From positions 2,247 to 8,186 of the forward strand of contig DNNS01000206.1 of the NCBI GenBank assembly GCA_003497555.1: a stretch of DNA of 5,940 nucleotides, given 5' to 3'. Positions within the stretch are counted from its first letter, which is position 1; every line of letters begins with the position of its first letter. This DNA is from Spirochaetia bacterium. Its GTDB lineage: Bacteria; Spirochaetota; UBA12135. The notes beneath the pieces were generated by a model. It had not been told where the DNA came from. It made no database searches and saw nothing but the letters and a program-made list of their open reading frames with translations. Both the position numbers and the translations under genes were made by a program. Below, in pieces: positions 1 through 5,900 of this stretch.

Positions 1-354
1 TTTTACCCGATCGCGCATTTTTCCGCCCAGCAGGGCATATACCGGGGCATTAAAATATTTTCCTGTTATATCCCACATGGCCATTTCAATTCCGCTGACG
101 GCAGACATCAGTACCGGGCCGCCTTTCCAGTAAATATCGCGGTAAACTTCAAAGCACATTTTTTCGATTTCCAGGGGATTGCGCCCGATAATCAGGCGTT
201 TAAGATCTTCGATACAGCCGGAGAGCGCCATCTCCTGGGTACCGAGGGAAGCTTCGCCATAGCCGTATATTCCCTCATCAGTCTCAACTTTAACAAAAGT
301 CCAATTGGTTCGGAAGGCATCGGTAATGAAAGTTTTGATATTGGTAATTTTCAT
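1..354 (-). CDS. Mandelate racemase/muconate lactonizing enzyme family protein, probable sugar-acid dehydratase (partial, N-terminal part)
   Basis: The first 118 codons are present and the gene runs off the left edge. The ATG at 354-352 is preceded by a good Shine-Dalgarno (AAGGA, 367-363); an ATG five bases upstream meets a stop after two codons, so this start is firm. The protein opens MKITNIKTFITD and then reads TFVKVETDEGIYGYGEAS, the usual N-terminal capping-domain pattern of the enolase superfamily. Further on, WKGGPVLMSAVSGIEMAMWDI and a following NAPVYALLGG closely resemble the D-galactonate dehydratase (DgoD) segment [20 protein letters not shown]...NAPVWQLMGG as I remember it. Family members abstract an alpha proton from acid sugars with Mg2+ in a TIM barrel and are cytoplasmic. 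The barrel's metal ligands and catalytic Lys/His lie outside the window, so the substrate (galactonate, another aldonate, or a racemase substrate) cannot be set. It lies 22 bp after the LacI gene and is probably co-transcribed with it. Confidence 0.88.
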   Translation of the reverse strand, partial: MKITNIKTFITDAFRTNWTFVKVETDEGIYGYGEASLGTQEMALSGCIEDLKRLIIGRNPLEIEKMCFEVYRDIYWKGGPVLMSAVSGIEMAMWDITGKYFNAPVYALLGGKMRDRVK

Positions 355-362
355 TTCATATT

Positions 363-367
363 TCCTT
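363..367 (-). promoter_or_regulatory. Ribosome binding site of the dehydratase gene
   Basis: The minus strand reads TTTAAGGAAATATGAAATG. AAGGA lies 8 nt before the ATG at 354 and lies wholly in the 22-bp gap after the repressor stop codon. The site selects the second of two closely spaced ATGs, since the first opens only a two-codon frame. No terminator-like hairpin is seen in the gap, consistent with one transcript for both genes. Confidence 0.7.
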
Positions 368-376
368 AAAATTATT

Positions 377-1471
377 TTAATGGTTTTTTTTTATTGCCCT
401 TTCAATAATCTGTTCACTAACATCACAGGCTAAACCGGTTGATTCTCTAATAACAAGTTTTACCGGCAACAGTTCATCAGAATAAGAAATTTCTTTTTTT
501 TCAGCAATTTCAAGAATTATTTCTGCAGCGCGTTTACCCATCAGCGCCATCGGCTGAGCTATAGTGGTAAGCGGCGGACAGGCCAGCAGGGAAAAATCCT
601 GATTGCCGAATCCGGTTATTGAAAGTGCTTCGGGAATACGTACTCCCCGCGCATAAGCCCAGATTTCAAGTTTCATTGCCAGAGCATCAGAAGCGCAAAT
701 AACCGCTGTAGGTTTAAAACTTTTAAAAAAATTATCAAAGAGAGCATAGTAATCTTTATGCATGGCAAAGCCCGGAGGAATGGAAAAAATTGATTTTTTT
801 TTAAAGGGAATCCCGGCAATTTTCAATCCCTTAATAAAGCCTTCACGCCTGGCAATGACAAGCCCCATTTCCACATCAATTGTAAGATGTCCGATTTTGC
901 GGTGCCCAAGAGAAACAAGATGTTCAAGAGCCAAAGTGATTCCTGAAATATCGTCAGTTATTACCCGCGAACACCAGTCATGCTGAATACTGTTTCCCAG
1001 CAGCACAACCGGAATTTTATAATGCGCAAATTCCCGGCGCAGATACTCAAGCTTAAGTTCATCGCTTAAACGGCAGATTACCCCGCCCAGACGCTGTTCA
1101 ACGCATTGCCGGCAAAGCTCTTTAAAATTTTGATCGGTAAGTGAGAATAACTTAAGAAGATAATTATTATCCTGCAATGTTTCAGTCATTCCTTTAAGCA
1201 TTCCTGTCATGTAGGCATTGCCTTGTTCTCCGATATCTCCCAAAAAACCAATAATATTTGAATTGCCTTTTTTAATTAAACAAGCCAGAGCATTGCGCCT
1301 ATAACCAAGTTTTTTACTGATGGCAAAAACTTTTTGTACTACCTGATCTGTTATTTTTAAGTCTTTTTTATATCGCCCATTCAGAACATAAGATACTGTT
1401 GTACGGGTTACCCCTGCCTGCCTGGCTATCTCTTTCATATTAATTATGGATTTATATGTGTTTTTTTTCAT
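377..1471 (-). CDS. LacI-family transcriptional repressor
   Basis: A DNA-binding repressor of the LacI/GalR family, expected to act as a dimer whose operator binding is altered by a small sugar-like ligand. With the start chosen here (364 aa), the LacI helix-turn-helix is at about residues 14-32 (IARQAGVTRTTVSYVLNG). The hinge region with GYRRNALA follows at about 56-63. From about residue 72 on there is a periplasmic-binding-protein-like effector domain, with typical pieces NIIGFLGD, LVSLGHRKIGHL, ICASDALAMKLEIWA, LSITGFGNQDFS and PPLTTIAQPMALMGKRAAE. The length is normal for the family. The frame stays open to an ATG at 1501, adding ten residues, but that ATG overlaps the -10 box of a consensus promoter and the next one (1495) sits at about the expected transcript start, so 1471 is preferred; 1438 (MKEIA) is also possible. 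Its SD is weak (GAG inside the operator). The ligand is unknown; the downstream dehydratase suggests a sugar acid. Confidence 0.93.
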   Translation of the reverse strand: MKKNTYKSIINMKEIARQAGVTRTTVSYVLNGRYKKDLKITDQVVQKVFAISKKLGYRRNALACLIKKGNSNIIGFLGDIGEQGNAYMTGMLKGMTETLQDNNYLLKLFSLTDQNFKELCRQCVEQRLGGVICRLSDELKLEYLRREFAHYKIPVVLLGNSIQHDWCSRVITDDISGITLALEHLVSLGHRKIGHLTIDVEMGLVIARREGFIKGLKIAGIPFKKKSIFSIPPGFAMHKDYYALFDNFFKSFKPTAVICASDALAMKLEIWAYARGVRIPEALSITGFGNQDFSLLACPPLTTIAQPMALMGKRAAEIILEIAEKKEISYSDELLPVKLVIRESTGLACDVSEQIIERAIKKNH

Positions 1472-1487
1472 ATTTACTCGAGTAAAT
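1472..1487. promoter_or_regulatory. Perfect 16-bp palindrome, probable LacI-family operator
   Basis: ATTTACTCGAGTAAAT equals its own reverse complement over all 16 bases. An even-symmetry palindrome with a central CG is the usual form of LacI/GalR-family operators. It begins about 6 nt downstream of the expected transcription start of the repressor gene and ends immediately before the chosen ATG, a position from which a bound repressor would block transcription. Auto-regulation of the repressor-dehydratase unit is inferred, not shown. Confidence 0.72.
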
Positions 1488-1499
1488 TGATACATAAGC

Positions 1500-1528
1500 A
1501 TTATAAAACAATTTTATTGATTTGTCAA
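1500..1528 (-). promoter_or_regulatory. Consensus sigma70 promoter of the repressor-dehydratase unit
   Basis: On the minus strand TTGACA (1528-1523) is followed by exactly 17 bases and then TATAAT (1505-1500): both hexamers match the consensus at all six positions and the spacer is optimal. The predicted transcript start is near 1493. Such a strong promoter with an operator just downstream fits a tightly repressed unit. Confidence 0.85.
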
Positions 1529-1701
1529 GAAAAAAAGTGATTTATTGGAATATTCGTTTTTCGCAGGTAAGTGTTTCTTTGAGTGATAAATAACTTTCTT
1601 TAAAAGTGCACGTTTATCCTGGGGAATTTGCCCTTGATTATTTCTCTGGACAAAATTTGTCCATAAATCATAGTAAAATATTCCTGAGTAATGGGGTAAA
1701 A
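1529..1701 (+). other. Intergenic region leading into the cas operon
   Basis: This stretch separates the -35 box of the repressor promoter from the preferred cas3 start and must hold the cas promoter, unless that lies inside the divergent one. It is AT-rich. An open frame from a GTG at 1606 continues into cas3, but its 32 codons resemble no Cas3 N-terminus and no Shine-Dalgarno precedes the GTG. Only weak promoter candidates are visible on the plus strand: TTGCCC (1628-1633) with 17 bp to CAAAAT (1651-1656), and TGGACA (1647-1652) with 16 bp to CATAGT (1669-1674). Both overlap the inverted repeat at 1648-1662. No RNA gene or leader-like CRISPR repeat is seen. Confidence 0.5.
1648..1662. promoter_or_regulatory. 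15-bp perfect inverted repeat ahead of cas3, candidate operator
   Basis: GGACAAA, one central A, then TTTGTCC: 7-bp arms that match perfectly. It lies 40 bp upstream of the preferred cas3 ATG and overlaps both weak cas promoter candidates, the position of a repressor site. Its odd symmetry and sequence differ from the palindrome of the neighbouring LacI gene, so a different regulator is implied. The function is inferred from position and symmetry only. Confidence 0.45.
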
Positions 1702-4275
1702 ATGCTGCCGCCCAAAGAAAGTTTGAGCTTAAAAAAACAAAATGCGATAAAGCTCGCGGATTGTCTTGCCAAAACGCTTAATCTTCCGGAAAAAGTAATC
1801 GCCGGCCTTACGGTTGAAGAACACTGCAAAATTGTAGGGAAAATTGCGCGAGAAATTGTTAAACGTATGCCGGGCTGGTTAAAAGAAGCACTTTTCCCTG
1901 CCGGAGTGTCTCTGACGGCTGCCGTGCATGATGTGGGTAAAGTTTCGCCGCATTTTCAGGAAAAACTAAGAAGAAATATTTCAGAATATGTTTTTAATTC
2001 CATGCCGGGCCTGGAAAAAGCCGAGCCGAATTTTGATAAGGAATATAAAGGGCATGCAACAGTTAGCAAAGCCGCTTTAAAAGATATACATGAAATTACA
2101 GCAGAAATAGCCGGAAAACACCATGGGTATTCTGCTGTTTGTTCTGAAGCGGATGCGGAAATTTACGGCGGTCAAGAATGGCAAAAGCGCCGTAAAGAAC
2201 TAATTGTAAATTTAAAAAAATATTTTAACGAACCATGGCCTGAAATAAACAGCGACTTGCAGTCAGAAACAATAGCAGGGCTTACTTGTGTTTCTGACTG
2301 GATAGGTTCCGGGGACACATTTTTAAGAGTAATTGAAAATACAGATGCAAATATTATTAGTTCGGTAAATTCTGCCGGGTTTGTAAAGCCGCAAATTAAA
2401 AAAAATCTCTCGTTTAAAGAAATATTTTCATTTTCACCACACGAAGCGCAGGTAAAACTTATTGAAGCGGCAAACCGGCGCGGAGTATATACACTAGAAG
2501 CGCCAATGGGTATGGGAAAAACGGAAGCGGCGCTTTTTGCCGCCTATCAAATGCTGGAAAAAGAACAAGCGACAGGCATTTATTTTGCTCTGCCCACCAT
2601 GCTTACATCGAATAAAATATGGGAGCGCATGAACAACTTTTTAGCAGTTATCTTAGATGAATCTTCAGTTCACAAAAAATCACTGCTTGTTCATTCGTTA
2701 GCCTGGCTGGCTGCCGGTAATATGGGCGCTGACGCTGAACCCGGCCAGGCCTGGTTTAATAGCGGCAAACGAGGAATACTTGCCCCATTTGCTGTAGGAA
2801 CACTAGACCAGGCATTAATGGCGGTGCTTAATGTCAAGCATAATTTTGTGCGTACTTTAGGCCTTATGGGGAAAGTTGTAATTCTTGATGAAATTCACAG
2901 CTATGACAGTTATACAGGCACAATTCTTGATGAGCTTGTAACTACGCTAAAACAATTAAAATGTACTGTTATAATACTATCAGCAACTTTAACCGGCGAA
3001 AGAAAAAATAAAATTTTAGCAGGCAATATAGCTGATATAAATGAATATAAAAAAATGCCGTATCCTTTAATAACTTCACTTCCGGAAGGAGCCCAGAAAG
3101 CAGAAGAAATTCCGGCCGGCAGCTCTGAAAATAATACAGTAATTATAAAAACATTAAATAACCATGAACAGGCGATTGAAGAAGCTTTGCTGCGCGCTGA
3201 ACGCAATGAGCAGGTACTCTGGATAGAAAATACTGTTTCGGCGGCGCAGGATATTTTTAAAATCTTGTCAAGCCGGGCAAGTGAAATGAGCATAAAGTGC
3301 GGGTTAGTGCATTCCCGGTTTATAAAAAAACAAAGAGAAAAAAACGAAACTCTTTGGGTGCAGCTATACGGCAAGGAAGGTAAACTGCAAAGAAAAGAAC
3401 AAGGACGTATTTTAATCGGAACACAGGTACTTGAACAATCGCTTGATATTGATGCGGATTTTTTAATTACCCGTCTTTGCCCTTCTGATATGCTGCTTCA
3501 GCGTATGGGAAGATTATGGAGACATAAAGATAATGACTCATTAAGGCCTGAAAAAGCGCGGCGCGAAACATGGATTATTGCGCCTGATTATAAAAAAACG
3601 CTTACAGAAAAAGATGCTTTTGAAGAAAGCGCTTTAGTATATGCGCCATATATACTATTACGCACACTCGAAATATGGAAAGAAAAAAAAGAAGCAGTAA
3701 TTCCCGGTCAAATTAGAGAAATCATTGAAAATACTTATAGCGAAAGAAATGATGAAGGACTTGCTGCGCGGTATAAGCAGGAACTTGAAAACAAAAGAGA
3801 TGAACTTAAAGGAAAAGCCTTAGCTGGAATTTCCAAAGGACTTAAAACCTTGCCGGACAACAATACCGGAACCCGTTATTCAGAAATAGATAACACCGAT
3901 GTTCTTTTATTAAAAAGTATTGATTATACTGACAATGAAGTTATACTGCATTTTCTTGACGGCTCTTCACTCGCGTTACCGAAGGCAAGGGGCAAAATAA
4001 AGCCGTCAGAACGTCGCAAATACTCTGCGCAAATTATCATGAATACGGTCTCGGTTTCTGAAAAAAAAGCTCCCGACTTTATTGCCAAAGATAAACTTTT
4101 ATGGCTTGCGGATTATGTGTATTTAGGCGATGATTTTGACAGAGAGCATCCGTTTCGTATTGCGCTTGTTTCTGCTGCCGATGAAATTATGAGCATATAT
4201 AACTCTGAGGCAAGCGGCAAGTACCGGCTTTCTTATTCAAATATTAAAGGGTACACTGCTTTAAAAAAAAAATAA
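1702..4275 (+). CDS. cas3: Type I-E CRISPR-associated nuclease-helicase Cas3
   Basis: Cas3 is recruited by target-bound Cascade, nicks the displaced DNA strand with its HD domain and degrades it while translocating 3'-5' with its SF2 helicase. Numbered from the ATG at 1702 (857 aa, near E. coli Cas3 length), the HD domain covers about 20-240. Its metal ligands appear complete: H41, H76-D77 (AAVHDVGKVSPHFQ), H118 (GHA), H140-H141 (GKHHGY) and D199 (SDWIGS). The helicase motifs follow: APMGMGKT (267-274, Walker A), FALPT (295-299), DEIH (396-399, Walker B), SAT (427-429), GTQVLEQSLDID (573-584) and QRMGR (600-604). DQALMAVLNVKHNFVRTLG and VHSRF also track E. coli Cas3, pointing to subtype I-E. 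Start choice: ATG 1702 has GGGG 5 nt upstream; the frame also extends to a GTG at 1606 without SD, through the inverted repeat. The 3' end is a run of ten A, encoding KKK-stop. The cas8e gene begins 13 bp later. Confidence 0.95.
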   Translation: MLPPKESLSLKKQNAIKLADCLAKTLNLPEKVIAGLTVEEHCKIVGKIAREIVKRMPGWLKEALFPAGVSLTAAVHDVGKVSPHFQEKLRRNISEYVFNSMPGLEKAEPNFDKEYKGHATVSKAALKDIHEITAEIAGKHHGYSAVCSEADAEIYGGQEWQKRRKELIVNLKKYFNEPWPEINSDLQSETIAGLTCVSDWIGSGDTFLRVIENTDANIISSVNSAGFVKPQIKKNLSFKEIFSFSPHEAQVKLIEAANRRGVYTLEAPMGMGKTEAALFAAYQMLEKEQATGIYFALPTMLTSNKIWERMNNFLAVILDESSVHKKSLLVHSLAWLAAGNMGADAEPGQAWFNSGKRGILAPFAVGTLDQALMAVLNVKHNFVRTLGLMGKVVILDEIHSYDSYTGTILDELVTTLKQLKCTVIILSATLTGERKNKILAGNIADINEYKKMPYPLITSLPEGAQKAEEIPAGSSENNTVIIKTLNNHEQAIEEALLRAERNEQVLWIENTVSAAQDIFKILSSRASEMSIKCGLVHSRFIKKQREKNETLWVQLYGKEGKLQRKEQGRILIGTQVLEQSLDIDADFLITRLCPSDMLLQRMGRLWRHKDNDSLRPEKARRETWIIAPDYKKTLTEKDAFEESALVYAPYILLRTLEIWKEKKEAVIPGQIREIIENTYSERNDEGLAARYKQELENKRDELKGKALAGISKGLKTLPDNNTGTRYSEIDNTDVLLLKSIDYTDNEVILHFLDGSSLALPKARGKIKPSERRKYSAQIIMNTVSVSEKKAPDFIAKDKLLWLADYVYLGDDFDREHPFRIALVSAADEIMSIYNSEASGKYRLSYSNIKGYTALKKK
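4263..4272 (+). other. A10 slippery run at the end of cas3
   Basis: Ten consecutive A precede the TAA stop of cas3 (4273-4275). In the normal frame the end reads Leu-Lys-Lys-Lys-stop. If one A is dropped, by RNA polymerase slippage or a +1 ribosomal shift, reading continues as AAT AAC AAA AGG GGC GGC ATG ATG, with no stop, straight into the cas8e frame. The cas8e frame is closed just upstream by TAA at 4262-4264, so the switch can only happen within the run. Runs of nine or more A are known slippage sites for bacterial RNA polymerase; use of this one is untested and chance in an A-rich genome is possible. Confidence 0.4.
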
Positions 4276-4278
4276 CAA

Positions 4279-4284
4279 AAGGGG
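4279..4284 (+). promoter_or_regulatory. Ribosome binding site of cas8e
   Basis: AAGGGG lies in the 13-bp gap after the cas3 stop. It is 4 nt from the ATG at 4289 and 7 nt from the in-frame ATG at 4292, so the second ATG is better spaced; the difference is one methionine. The independent SD indicates that cas8e is translated on its own from the shared mRNA. Confidence 0.6.
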
Positions 4285-4288
4285 CGGC

Positions 4289-5818
4289 ATGATGAAAAAA
4301 AAGGTAAAATCTGTTTCTAAGATAATTTCGTCCAGCAACACCGAAATAGATATTCACGCTGAAAATCGTTTTAATTTGGTTGACGAATCATGGATACCTG
4401 TAACAGGAAAAGGTTTAGTTAGTCTGAAAGAAATCTTCACTAATGGTAAGCTAAAAAGCCTGGGCGGTAACCCTGTTCAAAAAATTGCTTTGTTAAAATT
4501 ATTGTTGGCAATTTCGCAAAGCGCGTGTACACCTAAAGATAACGAAGAATGGGAGAAGCTTGGCGCTCAGGGTCTCGCTGAAAAATCGCTAGAATACTTG
4601 CATAAAAACAGAAAATGTTTCTGGCTTTATGGTGAAAAACCATTTTTGCAGATGCCCGATGTTAAAAAAGCTGCTGTTCAGCCTTTCGGCGCATTATTGC
4701 CGGAAATTTCTACGGGGAATACAACGGTATTAACTAACTCACAGATTGACCGCGACCTTTCAGATGCTGAGCGGGCATTGCTTGTTGTTCAGTTAATGGG
4801 TTTTGGACTGGGCGGTAAAAAGACAGATAACTCTATTGTGTTAACCAAAGGTTATTGTAAGGGTTCTACCGGGAAACCTGGCCCTTCAATAAGCTTCATG
4901 GGGCATTTACATAATTTTCTCATTGGCAAAAACTTAATCGAAACATTGTGGTTAAATACATTTTCAAAGTTTGAAATAAAAAATCTTAAATATTTTGAAA
5001 ATGCTATTGGAAAAGCTCCTTGGGAACAAATGCCGAATGGTGAAAATGACGAGATATCTAAAATATTAAAAAGTTCATTTATCGGCAGATTAATACCTGT
5101 AGCGCGCTTTTTACTTCTTACCCAAAACGGCGCTCATTACACAGAAGGTATATTACACAACGGGTATAAAGATGGTATTTTTGATACAAGCATGGCAGTA
5201 GAAATTTCCGGGAAAAAATCAAAAACAATTTGGGTAGATCCATCTTTGCGACCATGGCGACAATTATCTTCAATGTTATCTTTTTTAGAAAGCGGCTCGA
5301 GCAGTCATTTTTCATGCCCCAACATACAAAAAAATAATGTTTTACCATTGAAAATAAAGAGAATTGGAATCTGGTCAGGAGGATTGCGGGTAAAAAGTAA
5401 TGCAGGGGAGCAATATGTATCAGGGATTAATGATTATGTCGAATCAACTATGTTTTTTAATAGGAAATGGTTAGACAAAAATTGGTTTTTAACATTCAAA
5501 TCTGAAATGGCAGAGCTTGATAACATCGTAAAAAAAATATTCGGTTCTGTAACTGGTTATTATAAATTACTTAATGCAGACGGTAAAAAATCAGCAGCTA
5601 AGGCAACTGGACTTTTTTGGGCTTTGTGCGAACGTAATGCCCAGGAGCTGATTGACGCGTGTCCGCAGGAAAAAGCTGAAGAAAGAGTCAAGCTGCGGAA
5701 AGTGTTTTTACGCTATGTATATCAGGTTTACGATACAATATGCCCGCATGATACAGCGAGACAGATCGAAGCCTGGGCGAAAAATCGGCCGAGGATTGGT
5801 GACTATTTAAAAAAATAA
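4289..5818 (+). CDS. cas8e: Type I-E Cascade large subunit Cas8e (Cse1/CasA)
   Basis: Cas8e is the large subunit of the type I-E surveillance complex; it reads the PAM, helps unwind target DNA and docks Cas3. The family start FNLVDESWIPV occurs at residues 28-38, then FWLYGEKPFLQMPDV (111-125, compare FYLNHAEHPFMQ in E. coli CasA). Next come LLPEISTGNTTVLTN and a glycine-rich GFGLGGKK (171-178), in the region aligned with the E. coli GFGGG segment. GILHNGYKDGIFDTSMAV and WVDPSLRPWRQL lie in the middle, and the C-terminal helical bundle ends with CPHDTARQIEAWAKNRPRIGDYL. At 509 aa it is close to E. coli CasA. The zinc-ribbon cysteines of E. coli CasA have no counterpart, as in many family members. 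Unusual is the basic and then polar extension of 27 residues before the family start (MMKKKVKSVSKIISSS...). It follows cas3 by 13 bp in the same operon; cse2, expected next, is not seen within the following 122 bases. Confidence 0.93.
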   Translation: MMKKKVKSVSKIISSSNTEIDIHAENRFNLVDESWIPVTGKGLVSLKEIFTNGKLKSLGGNPVQKIALLKLLLAISQSACTPKDNEEWEKLGAQGLAEKSLEYLHKNRKCFWLYGEKPFLQMPDVKKAAVQPFGALLPEISTGNTTVLTNSQIDRDLSDAERALLVVQLMGFGLGGKKTDNSIVLTKGYCKGSTGKPGPSISFMGHLHNFLIGKNLIETLWLNTFSKFEIKNLKYFENAIGKAPWEQMPNGENDEISKILKSSFIGRLIPVARFLLLTQNGAHYTEGILHNGYKDGIFDTSMAVEISGKKSKTIWVDPSLRPWRQLSSMLSFLESGSSSHFSCPNIQKNNVLPLKIKRIGIWSGGLRVKSNAGEQYVSGINDYVESTMFFNRKWLDKNWFLTFKSEMAELDNIVKKIFGSVTGYYKLLNADGKKSAAKATGLFWALCERNAQELIDACPQEKAEERVKLRKVFLRYVYQVYDTICPHDTARQIEAWAKNRPRIGDYLKK

Positions 5819-5826
5819 AAATATGA

Positions 5827-5900
5827 TTCGCGCAGAGGGCACAGAGCCCGCAGAGGTCGTTTTTACAAGCTTATTTATTCCTCTACGGGCTCTGCTCGAA
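5827..5900. repeat. 74-bp imperfect inverted-repeat element (CGCAGAGG/CACAGAGG type hairpin)
   Basis: The left arm (5827-5856) and right arm (5880-5900) are inverted copies. The reverse complement of the 21-nt right arm matches the left arm at 19 of 21 positions once a 9-nt insertion in the left arm (GGCACAGAG, 5838-5846) is removed; the insertion looks like an extra copy of the arm's own CAGAG-type unit. The inner 15 pairs (5842-5856 with 5880-5894) have one C-A mismatch and enclose a 23-nt AT-rich loop. GC-rich arms stand out from the surroundings. CGCAGAGG/CACAGAGG strings recur as intergenic repeats in various bacteria (from memory). No clear target duplication flanks it. On the plus strand no T run follows; on the minus strand the hairpin is followed by a T-rich tract (5826-5809), so it could terminate minus-strand transcripts. 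It could also be a small REP- or MITE-like element. Confidence 0.7.

Noticed and set aside
762..986. Plus-strand open frame of 74 codons inside the repressor gene
   Set aside because: It is antisense to well-recognised LacI effector-domain sequence, has no family resemblance, and its composition is what a complementary frame would give.
1548..1555. Small palindrome GAATATTC
   Set aside because: Eight bases, AT-rich, with no supporting position relative to a promoter; too likely by chance.
1536..1592. Similar strings AGTGATTTATT and AGTGATAAATA as a direct repeat upstream of cas3
   Set aside because: They share only the first six bases plus AT-rich sequence, which is expected by chance in this composition.
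2910..3374. Minus-strand open frame of 154 codons inside cas3
   Set aside because: It lies opposite the helicase domain of cas3, shows no recognisable motif, and is explained as a shadow of the coding strand.
5118..5348. Minus-strand open frame of 76 codons inside cas8e
   Set aside because: Antisense to the conserved middle of Cas8e with no recognisable domain.
4500..5600. Missing zinc-ribbon cysteines in Cas8e as a defect
   Set aside because: The ribbon of E. coli CasA is not universal in the family; the aligned region here is short and otherwise well formed, so no loss of function is implied.
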